A DNA stretch of 39,588 nucleotides from positions 1 through 39,588 of the forward strand of contig JAPEVF010000417.1 of assembly GCA_029747585.1 (NCBI GenBank). The letters are read 5' to 3'. A model generated the notes under the pieces. The model searched no databases and had not been told where the DNA came from. It saw nothing but the letters and a program-made list of their open reading frames with translations. This DNA comes from Pleurotus djamor. Lineage: Eukaryota > Basidiomycota > Agaricomycetes > Agaricales > Pleurotaceae. This document shows positions 30,646 to 39,588 of this stretch, piece after piece. The translations under genes and the position numbers were made by a program. Position 1 is the first letter of the stretch, and each line of letters starts with the position of its first letter.

Positions 30646-30987
30646 ACGGCTTTTTTGCTTGGGGGGACATGGTGGTAGGAAGGAAAGGAAGGAAGAAACA
30701 GGAAAAGCGCCCGAACGAACTTCCATCAAAAAAAATTATGTAATGTTCCCACGCCACAATCACGTGATCGCGTCGATCATTTCGCAGTTCAAGGCCAAGT
30801 TCAACGTTTGGATGGCCACTTCCCAACCTTTGCATCCCAATTTAATGCAGAGATGATGGGCTTACAGCCTAAATGCGACTATGAAACATATAGATTAAAT
30901 CAGCCGATACAGCTGGCTCCGCTTAATAATTCACCGTTTCCGCTTGGTTTCCGCACCGTTGCTGCACGTCACTGCTGCGCATACAAC

Positions 30988-31010
30988 GGGCTTCCGGGAA
31001 GGTCACTTGT
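30988..31010 (+). repeat. Isolated copy of the intron-1 repeat block
   Basis: GGGCTTCCGGGAAGGTCAC, preceded by CCGTTTCCGCTTGG, matches the first block of the repeats at 20745-21320. It lies 640 bp upstream of SNF2 copy 2. Confidence 0.6.
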
Positions 31011-31217
31011 ATATGGCATGCTTTTTGCATCCCAGAGGTCAAAAACTGAAACTGATGACGCGCGAAACCCCGACAGTTAGTCAGACAACTAGCTTGGCAC
31101 TTCATTTCGGTAGGTTTTCTCATCCGCATGACCTCGTGCCTTCGCTGATGCTGTTGCGGGGAGTCTCGTCCTCTGACTTTGACATTATCGATGATAAAAA
31201 ACAACCGTTAAACTGAA

Positions 31218-31256
31218 GCAGATGAGCGGATGTGGATTAGCAGCCTGCTCATCTGC
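31218..31256. repeat. 10-bp inverted repeat upstream of SNF2 copy 2
   Basis: GCAGATGAGC and GCTCATCTGC are separated by 19 nt. It is a perfect stem, but its loop is unlike those of the array at 30.1-30.65 kb. Confidence 0.6.
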
Positions 31257-31630
31257 GCCAACACGCACCGTGTTTCGCGTGTCTCAAACCTGTCCAGAAT
31301 GTTCTGGGACTCTACCCAGCCGAGTCTGAAGTCAGTCTACCTCGTTTCCGACTTTGTTTCGCGACTGTTTAGACGTCATAGCCAAGTATTCTCCTGAGAT
31401 GTCCACTTGAAACCGATGATGGTATTCATCGATATGCCATCGATATGGCTCTCCCAGTAGGTCATCCGTTGCTTTTACATGTCCATGCACTAATTAGTCG
31501 CACTCAGCAAAATACGTCAGCGGTGATCTCCTGCGATTATCCATGCGTCTCTGTGTGCTCAGAGTCCTTTTTGTACTCGACGTTTTTTTTTTCCTTTGCC
31601 CCCATCTGTATCTCATTCTATATCCTCAGT

Positions 31631-34600
31631 ATGCCTACCGTAACCTACGCTATCGCTTTCTGGACGCTCTTGACGACTAAATTCAAGACGCCTTCTCGTG
31701 TCGGCGCTACCGCTGAAGCACTCATCAAGGACAGGCCTACTATGCTTCGACTTGGCTTAGAAGGCCTCATGACGGAGGAGTTTCGCCCGGGGAAGCTTTC
31801 GGAAAAGGAGGCTAAGCTTCTTCGGGCGTTCTTCAAAATCGTGCTCATGGCCGCTGACGACAACAAGCATCTTTACATCAGTACCTCTCCGCAACTCATC
31901 TCTGGTCGCGACGCCGCGAAGAAGTGGTTCCCGTCGATCTCTCCGCGTATCAACAAACTCGTTGAGGATGCCATGGATGCCGTCGGTGCTCACCCGCTCG
32001 AAATCGTCTACGCCACCGAAACCGATGACTTCCCCAACGCTGCCGAGCTTGCGAGTTTGTTCACTACTCAGATCGGAGATCAGCTGTTTGGATCTATCGT
32101 CTTCAACGGCAACTCCGTGATCCTCGACTCTAATATCTTTGCCCCGTTAAAGACCGTCATCCTCCACAACATTTACCGCCTTCAGAAGAAACGGAATCGT
32201 AGAAGGGATGACTTAGACCGGTTGAGGGAGGACATGGGGCGTTTTATGAATCGTATGTTTTATTTCTTACTTTTTGTTACCGTCGAATCTAAAAGTTTTA
32301 CCGCAGGTGTTAAGAACGACGAACGTGGTGCGAGTCTCGAATACGTTCAAAAGACACTTGCATGTTGCGAGGAGATCGAAACCAAGGCTGCTTGGTATCC
32401 CTCGATCCTCTTGGAGGCTCAACTCAATGTCACGTACCTGACGAACCTCCTGGATGTCAACTTTGGTATACCTCCAGGTATTGGTCAGACGACGAAGATA
32501 CGGAGGAAGGGGATAGAAAAATCTTGTGCGTATCTGATTTTTTTTTTTTGGACCGTGTATTTTCTCAATGGTTATTCGTTAGTCGCCGATGCGGCAACGT
32601 CGGGAAGAGCGCGGCGTGTTTCTAACCTGTGCACCGAGGAAGAATCTGAAGCTGCTGTTCTCTCACTCATCTCGTATCTGGAGAACCTAGACTCCGACTC
32701 TACTCGCATCACCAGTGTCTTCGACAAGGAGCTTGGAGATCAACTCCTCGTCGACAATCCCGAAGATCCCAACAAACAAGACCTTGGCGTAGAGGCGTGG
32801 TCTAGCCTTCCCCCCAAAGATCTCCAGGATCTTCTCCAGTTCGCCGATGGTCGTCCTGAACAATGGAACACGTATACAAGGGTGGACGGGTTATCGGAGT
32901 GGGACCTTCCTCCCACCATTGATCGTACTGGGGGGGACTTTGCCACTGGCGGGCGAGATTACAAGCCACTGTCCCTTCTTTGGCACCAGCTTGTTGGCGT
33001 CTTGGCGATCGTGTCAAATATGTTCACCCCCCATCCTCTTTCATCAGGTCATCGTCCTCCAGGTACTCTGCTGGCGGACGCAGTTGGTGTTGGGAAGACC
33101 GCTCAAATAATGGCTACGATCGCTTTCCTCATTTCAGTCCATGAGGGCGAAGCCGCCAACCTTCCCCGTCCACCATGCATCCGTGAGTACCATACCATGC
33201 TTTCCATGCTCAGACCTTGATCATCTTTTTTTTTTCTTTAAATCAGGCGAGCTTCCCTACTTCAACGGAAAGGAAGGCGTTCCGAACGCCGCTCATCTGC
33301 TCATCGTGCCTAATTCCCTCATGGGGCAATGGCAGCGCGAGCTACAAATCTTTTTTCGAAAAGGCACCGTCGATATCCTTATCTTTCCCAACGCATCCGT
33401 CGACATGTACCCATTCTTCTACTCCGACAGTGGTGACTGGAAGGGCGCCAAACATGAGCCTATCCGCCGTATTATCATCATATCTCATTCCGTGAGTAAC
33501 TTTTTTTTTTTCAATTCCTACATGACCTATGTGCCCATCTCCATCGTAGGCTATTGTTACCATGGCTAGCAAATGCTTCGAACTCAAAAAGGGATCAACA
33601 ACGCAACCCCCCGATCGCATTCGCGACCGCTTACCGGGGACTCAGAAAATGGGCACTATCTTCGACGCCGAGTTCAAGTGGTGTATCGCGGTTGTCGACG
33701 AAGGCCATTATTTCCGTACGCCCGCGCAAGCCTTCTTCTCACTAAGTCAACTCCACTATCTCGTTTGCTTCATCATCATGGCGACTGCGACACCGATCTA
33801 TACATCGTTCAAAGACGCTATCAACATTGGTCGAGGGATTGGCATCCCAGAGTTTCGCGGACACACTGGTCTGCTCTTGGAGAAGCAATTGACCAAGACT
33901 GTCGAAGCGGCGAAACGGTTGATCACCAAACCTCAAATCGATGCTCTCATGGCTCAGACGTTGAATTCTCTTCGCGGAGAGGAGGTCAGCGACACACCGG
34001 CAAGAGAGCTACGCATCGCCCAGTACAGCGTCGTCCGCAGAATCAAAGATATCTTTGGGAAGCACATCATCCGACGGACGTTACAATCGAAGCAATGGAA
34101 CGGGGAGCCTATCTATGATATGGTTCCCTACATCATCCATACACTCCTTGTCAAACTCACCGATTCCGAGCAGGAGGACTTGGACCTTATTGCTAGTGGG
34201 TTGAAAGGGGGCCTGGTATCATGTTCCTTGTTTAAGATGGAGGTCAGTTCGTCATTTCTCCACACATCCAGCCGCTTAACAGTCCTTTCAGAAATTCTTG
34301 CTCGATTACCGCGTCGGTTCAACTAAACGTCGACCACCCAGTCGGAAATGGCCCACTTACAATGCAAAGGGTATATCCGAAACTGGGAAGCATCTTGAAG
34401 ATGCTTCAGAGTTTAGTTCCAAATGCTATCTTGGCGCGAAAGTCCTCCTCCACCTTCTATCGCATGATGACATTGAACCGCCGTTTATGAATACAGACTG
34501 TCAAATCTTCTATCCACTCCCCCCAGAAACACCTGAAGGTCAACCTGTCCCTCAAACGAAGAGGTTTGTCGTGTATCATGAATTCGCGATGCAATCAAAG

Positions 34601-37600
34601 ACCATCGCTTCGGTACGGTGACTCTTGGTATGCCCTTGTTTGCTACGACGCTCACTGGGTTTAGATCTTTGCCTACTACGGCGTCAAGACATACGCTATC
34701 AATGGAAATATCGACGGAAAGGCACGAGACGTGATCCTCGCTGACTTTGCGACAGACAAGCATCCCGACATCCGTGTCTTGATTTTCTCATCGGTAGGAA
34801 ACACGGGACTAAACTTGACACGGGCATGTGCCGTCATTCTACTGGTAAGCATCATGTCCTTTTCTTCGTTCTTCAACTCAGATTTTGTCAGGATGTGAGC
34901 TGGTCACAGGTCACTGTCGAACAGACCGTCGGTCGCGTCTATCGCATCGGACAAAGTCACGATGTTCACGTATACTCCCTTTTGGCTCTTGGTACAACTG
35001 ACATCTTCATGAAGACAATCGCCCACGAGAAGGGGCACATGCTGGAGAATTTTCTCAGAGAGGGCATCAATCCAGAGCTGGAGAAGCTTCTCTCCATGCA
35101 GGACTATGATGATGATGGGTCGGATATGGTCGAGTACAACGAAGAAGCTGGTGGGTCGTCGAGAGCTCCGAAAGGTAAAGGCAAAAAGAAGGCGCGGGAC
35201 CTGGATATGATGGACGAAGACGAGGTCGATCTCACACTTTTGAGTGTCGAAGGGGGCGAGGATACACCGGAACCACCAGAGACGTCGACGCCAGAGAATG
35301 CGGCGACGGGCTCAGGAAAGGGAAAGGGCAAGGAAAAGGCTTCCGATGTGCCGGAAACTCCGAATGAACCGGCAAGTGTTGATTGATTTCTCAATATAGA
35401 TCTCTCTGACCTTCCTAGCAGCCCGTTGATAACGACGCACCAATAAATCAGGTGAGTTCAATTTTCCACGTCCTCAATGTCCATTCACGAGCAATATTAG
35501 CCCAAGTCAAAGTCGAAGAAAGCCACGAAACCTCGCAAGCCAGCTGCTCCCAAGGCTCCCAAGGTTCCAAAGGTCCCAAAGGTAAGCTAGCCCTTGACTT
35601 GTCATCCTTTTTCATTTTTCACTCTTGTTAGCCACCCAAACAGCCTGCCGCATCAAAGTCGAAGAAGAAGTTCAAGAGCGCTGAATTTGTCTCAGACGAA
35701 TATTTGAGAGAAGTACGTTTGAATTTGTTTCTCTACTACACATTCAATGAATGCTTTGTTCTTAGGACGATGACCCTTCGCTGTATGCACCACCTATTCT
35801 CGGTTCTTGGCCACCGCAAACAGAGGTACGCGACACGCCTGCGGAAACGGTAAGGATGACTTGCATCTTTTTTTTTTTCTCGACTCGCACTGAGTTTATT
35901 TCTCTCGCATAGAGTGCTGCAGGTGCCACGTCTCAGAGTGAAAGAGACGACTCGGACGAGGAAATGGTATGTCCGTCTTTATTAAATACAAATATGGAGA
36001 CTTTAACTGTTCAGATGGAGCCTCAGACGGAGCCTCAGACGGAGCCTCAGACTCCGCGTCGTACACATGAACGGGCTTCTCAGCAGCCCACTGACAACAG
36101 TCACGAAGACACGGTAGGTGTTATAAAATCACCTTCCATCATAAAACGCTAAAGACCATCTTACAGACGCCGGGTCGTACACATCAACAGCGGCCGTCTC
36201 AGAAGCCCAGTGACGACGACTCAAGCGACGATGAGAATGAAATAGTGGGTGTCATATCAACTTTTCGTGGATAGTAGCACTAAAGGTTCAACCTCCAGAC
36301 TCCGCGACGCACACAACCACGGGCGTCTCAGAAGCCCACGGACAACTCGAACGACATGGTATGTACTTCAACTTTGTCCACGGCTTGCATATGCTCATGC
36401 GCTTTGAAGGACACTGATGAAGAGTCGGTACATGAAGCTCGGCGTTCTCAGCAGCCCAGTGATTACTGGAACGAAGTTGCTGAGGAAGAAGTCAACGATG
36501 ATGACGATGATGACATGGTAAGTCCTTCATCACTGATGGTACCTGCCGTGTCTCAATGATTCACAAGGATGGTAATGGCAATTCCCCGCCGATACAAGCT
36601 CGAGGACCACCAGTCCTTCCTCCAGAACAACCGTCGTCACCGACAGAAACCAGTCCCGACACCAGTGAGGTGGATGAGGAGGAGGTTCGCCATTTTACTT
36701 TGTCTCTTATTACATCCTCTCATATATTTTTCAGCCGCCGACATCGAAGTTTGCTCAAATTCGAAATGCTATGCGGGAAATCCAAGTCCAAAAGGCTCGG
36801 GCAAAGGAGACTACCCAGCCGATCGCGAGTACATCAAGTACATCCGAACCGATCGCAGGTAAAACAAAGTCGATTACACTTCGTACCCGCGAGCCGGTAT
36901 TTTCGATTCTCCCTGGAGCGAGTACACCGTCCAAAGCAACTCTTCGGATGATGGGTGGAAAGAGTAGTGAGAAGGGGAATGGAAAGACTCAGATGTCAAC
37001 CATATGGGAGCAGGCTGCAGCATCTGCATCGGAAGCGATGGTGCGTCTATCATTTTCTTCGTTATCTTTCTGAACTAACACAGATGTAGCCTGCAAACGT
37101 TCGTGGACCAATTGCAGATGCGTATTGTGGTGCAGCGTTTTTGAAGACATATAGTGCACAGCGTCAGCTTCTCGAGTCATCATTGGTCGAGTCAGCTTCT
37201 TCGTCACAAGTGGTGATCCCGCCAACTCAACCCAGCGGCTCTTCCCGTCCTCCTGCTGATTCTGCTCAGCCTTTGACTTCGACATCTGACTCTGCCCGTC
37301 CTCCTACTGACTCTGCTCAACCTTCGACTTTGACATCGACTTGGGTTGAAACACAAATCATTGTGGAACCCACTCCTCCTGTGTCAGCTCAATCATCTGC
37401 GCCAGCGCCATCAGAAACTTGGACACAGATTCTCGAGTCTGGGCTTCGAGACCAATCCGTCCTGCCTTCATCGTCTTCGTCTTCGTCTTCGTCATCACGT
37501 ATTCATTCGTCCAACCAGTCCCCGTCACTTGCACCTCAGACTTCTCCTCAGATGTCAGATCTCCTGTCGCCGTTACCCATGAACTCTCTCAGCCTTGGTA

Positions 37601-38211
37601 GCAACGCGGATAGCATGGAGGTTGATGAACCTCCGCCTCCGTATGTAGCTGGTCCCCCACAAAATCTAACAAGGCAGGCCATACCACACCTCACTCCTCC
37701 CCGCGCCCGCGAGACCAAGAGAAGGAGGACAAATGATGATGCTTCATCGTCCCAGTCGGAAGTACCGTCTTCAACACAGGACATGGATGAGAACCCCTTC
37801 CTTGACAATACGACTCGCTTTGTTCCTCCTCGCACAAGACAACCACCACCTCCTCAACCTCGCACACGCCGTTCAACTCGAGCTCCAAACTCACCAACGC
37901 GACCAAGGCATCGACGTAACAGCTCCCGTACCGCTTTAGCTGATGCTATGGTCGAGGACTTGGAAGCGGAACTTGCTAATGTGGTTGAGACGGATGACGA
38001 AGACGATGGAGATGGTGATGTAGATATGTCTGGTCCTTCAAACGTTTCGACACCAAGCCACGCACCACCGCCACTTCAATCTCGTCTAACAGCACAGCCT
38101 GGTGACCGAAGAGTTGCTGTCAACTTGCCTTCTTTCCATCCAAACGTGCAGAATCTGCGTGGACGTGGAAACAGGGTGGTCAAGACTTACGCTCGGCGCA
38201 AGAAGGATTAG
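31631..38211 (+). CDS. SNF2-type ATPase, copy 2, with exon-array tail
   Basis: Paralogue of the gene at 10293. Twenty exons: 31631-32252, 32307-32525, 32583-33182, 33247-33491, 33550-34242, 34292-34612, 34665-34844, 34892-35347, 35419-35451, 35501-35581, 35632-35712, 35766-35849, 35913-35966, 36015-36113, 36167-36244, 36299-36358, 36410-36517, 36568-36684, 36735-37040, 37090-38211. They give 1852 aa. The ATG at 31631 aligns with the start of copy 1. An upstream open extension from 31445 lacks support. Walker A is GVGKT (K452), the Walker B box is DEGH (612-615), motif V is VGNTGLNL, and motif VI QTVGRVYRIGQ is canonical. The end of exon 8 is the weakest junction: without the 35348 donor the protein stops at 35386. 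The tail is Ser/Pro/acidic, with basic patches (KSKSKKATKPRKP, RRTNDD). It ends in RGRGNRVVKTYARRKKD, matching the end of copy 1. It is divergent from the dioxygenase gene. Confidence 0.85.
36015..36517 (+). repeat. Tandemly duplicated mini-exons
   Basis: Four successive phase-0 exons (36015-36113, 36167-36244, 36299-36358, 36410-36517) separated by ~50-54-nt introns. They code for variants of one unit: TPRRTHERASQQPTDNS, TPGRTHQQRPSQKPSDDDS, TPRRTQPRASQKPTDNS and HEARRSQQPSDY. The DNA word TCTCAG[A/C]AGCCCA is kept in all four. The first exon also has an internal triple EPQT repeat. Confidence 0.75.
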
Positions 38212-38458
38212 TTGGGTATTTTTCGTATTTGTCTTCATGCATTTATCGTCTTTTACATGTATCTTATCATTGAATTCGAACACAATTGTCTTCGATGGAC
38301 TCAACGTTCTCGTATATCAAAACTAAGTTGCGTAAATACAAGAGAAAAATACTAGAAAAAGCAAAAGCAAACTAAACAAAAGATGTAGCTAGTGATCGTT
38401 GCGGAAATACATGCGGCAAATACAAGAAAAGGCGAAAAAAAAACGATGAAGATAGCAC
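38212..38458. other. Intergenic, convergent 3' ends
   Basis: A short AT-rich gap between the stop of SNF2 copy 2 and the stop of the minus-strand Zn-cluster gene. It holds A-runs that could serve polyadenylation and nothing else. Confidence 0.4.
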
Positions 38459-39588
38459 TCAATCATCCGTCTCATCCGTCTCATCCATCTCACCAAACTC
38501 CAGATGGTCCCCAATCTCTCTCTCATCCGCCGTTGATAACCTGTCGACACGAGGCGGGATGGCGTAAGGAGCAGGAGGAACGTCGACGTAGACTTGTGGA
38601 TGGGGTCGAGCCCGAGTTCCTCGACTGCTTCCTTCTCCCCGATCCTCCCTCTGGTTCGCCTGACTACTTCCCTCTCCACGATTCTCCGTCTGATTTCCCC
38701 CACTACTCCCTTCTCCACGATCTTGCCCCTTGGTCAGTCTTGCAAGCTGTTCGGTGAGGGTGCGGACGACGTCTCGAAGTTGATCTGCCGGCATGAGGAG
38801 GAGGGGATCAACCGGGCTCAGCCCTGCTTCCTACATCAGAAATGTCAGTAATAAACGACTTGAATATTTGGATTTGGACTCACCATGTTTTCACGAGCTC
38901 GGTGAGGGTGGTACTCAACCGACGGGAAACGAGGAAGCAGAGGTGGGGGATCATATGCGCCTGCCTGAGGGCGAGCGTGACGATTGGGTCCTTGTCGTTC
39001 GGGTGTCCGTTCTGGACCGAGTTCACCCTCTGATGGGGCGTCAGGAACCCAGTCCTCGACGTTCGCATCGCTTGATGGTGTCGTCGAGTGTCGCTTCCTC
39101 TTTCTCGGGGTGGTGGTGGTACTTGTCCCCTTCGACGACGTCTTACTCTTCGGCGACGTCTTACCCTTCGACGATCGCTTCCTCTTCGGCGATGGTTTCC
39201 CCTTCCCCGACCTCGCATGACTACAGGTCTTCTTCAAACCTCCACACCTCCTACAAATGTAGCAACCCGTCCCAATACAATCCACCTCCTTCTTATTGTT
39301 CCTGCATCGTTCGCAGCGATCGTTCCCGACAAAAAGCTGGTCGGCGGCGCGTCGTCGTTCGTTTTCACCTTTGGATAGCTTCCACCCACACGTTCCCCGG
39401 TGACGACAAACCCAGCCATCATCACCTGGATGAGGTGGTCCAACTTCCCGTGGAGACTTGGGCCTCCAGAAGTCCTCGCTGCCGTTGCGTTTCTTGATAC
39501 GCCGGAGGACTTCAGAATCGCTGGTGTCGAAGTCAGATCCGTCACCCAGCAACGACTGATAGTCGTCGTCGGTGCTTTCCTGACGATC
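38459..39588 (-). CDS. Zn-cluster, low-complexity protein (5' end outside window)
   Basis: Two exons in view: 39588-38884, open to the edge so the start is missing, and 38830-38459. The intron has GTGAGT and TGTAG ends. A cysteine cluster C-x2-C-x8-C-x4-C-x2-C-x2-C-x6-C (DRCERCRNNKKEVDC, then CYICRRCGGLKKTCSH) resembles the Zn(II)2Cys6-like clusters of many agaricomycete proteins, which usually bind DNA. A VCRHRGTCGW segment precedes it. A Lys/Ser/Pro-rich basic stretch (PKRKRSSKGKTSPKSK) follows. The second exon has a short helix (DQLRDVVRTLTEQLARL), three repeats of DRGEGSS-x-x-NQ type, and an acidic end (GEMDETDETDD). The target is unknown. Confidence 0.75.

Noticed and set aside
30117..30650. 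CRISPR array
   Set aside because: Repeats are hairpins with changing stems, there are no constant repeat and unique spacer units, and the DNA is nuclear eukaryotic.
31445..31630. In-frame upstream extension of SNF2 copy 2
   Set aside because: Copy 1 starts at the equivalent of 31631, and the extension is Phe/Ser/Cys-rich leader-like sequence with a T-run.
10293..38211. Calling the whole cluster one giant mobile element
   Set aside because: No integrase or transposase, no matching ends and no target-site duplication were found. The duplicated SNF2 genes are direct, old and diverged.

Overview
The window looks like nuclear DNA of a filamentous basidiomycete, most likely an agaricomycete. Genes lie on both strands and carry many short introns (about 50-70 nt) with GT..AG ends. 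Protein families typical of that group are present: a fungalysin metalloprotease, a TET/JBP-type dioxygenase, a Zn-cluster plus low-complexity protein, and large low-complexity nuclear proteins. A short CCCTAACCCTAA tract fits a TTAGGG-type telomere repeat. Five single-base Ns (near 17160, 17955, 17972, 18540, 29674) show this is a draft assembly. Exon structures were worked out by hand from reading frames and splice signals. They are internally consistent in phase but not checked against transcripts.

Layout: (1) 0.8-3.15 kb, minus: a secreted M36 fungalysin in ten exons. (2) 4.8-5.1 kb, plus: a very small signal-peptide/membrane protein. (3) 5.5-6.65 kb, minus: a coiled-coil protein. (4) 8.3-9.07 kb, minus: an unrecognised 224-aa protein. 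(5) 9.2-10.1 kb: an inverted repeat and a doubtful small gene. (6) 10.3-15.5 kb, plus: a SNF2-type ATPase (copy 1) with a proline/serine-rich tail that is frameshifted within an internal duplication. (7) 15.5-20.2 kb: a gene-poor stretch holding about fifteen copies of a 19-bp palindromic repeat, telomere-like motifs, and a series of splice-site-like signals without a clear protein. (8) 20.25-26.0 kb, plus: a 1646-aa protein of unknown function with a repeat-filled first intron, ten ~35-aa repeats centred on RRSS, and a C-terminal VIDLT motif. (9) 26.08-29.29 kb, minus, tail to tail with the previous gene: a TET/JBP-family 2-oxoglutarate/Fe(II) dioxygenase of 895 aa. (10) 29.3-31.6 kb: the divergent intergenic region, with an array of at least eleven hairpins that have different stems but nearly the same 7-nt loop. 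(11) 31.6-38.2 kb, plus: SNF2-type ATPase copy 2, twenty exons, with intron positions matching copy 1 across the conserved part. (12) 38.46 kb to the right edge, minus: a Zn-cluster protein, 5' end outside the window.

The part that stands out is 10-38 kb. Two paralogous SNF2 ATPases bracket a DNA-base-oxidase candidate of the TET/JBP class and a large nuclear-looking repeat protein. In kinetoplastid JBP2 a SNF2 module and a TET/JBP oxygenase are fused in one protein. Here they are separate genes in one neighbourhood, so a joint role in DNA modification or chromatin is a reasonable inference, not a demonstration. The dioxygenase carries all the expected catalytic residues, a PHD-like cysteine cluster, and an N-terminus that aligns without gaps to the histone H3 tail (10 of 15 identical). 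The H3-like tail and the hairpin array are the two most unusual observations.
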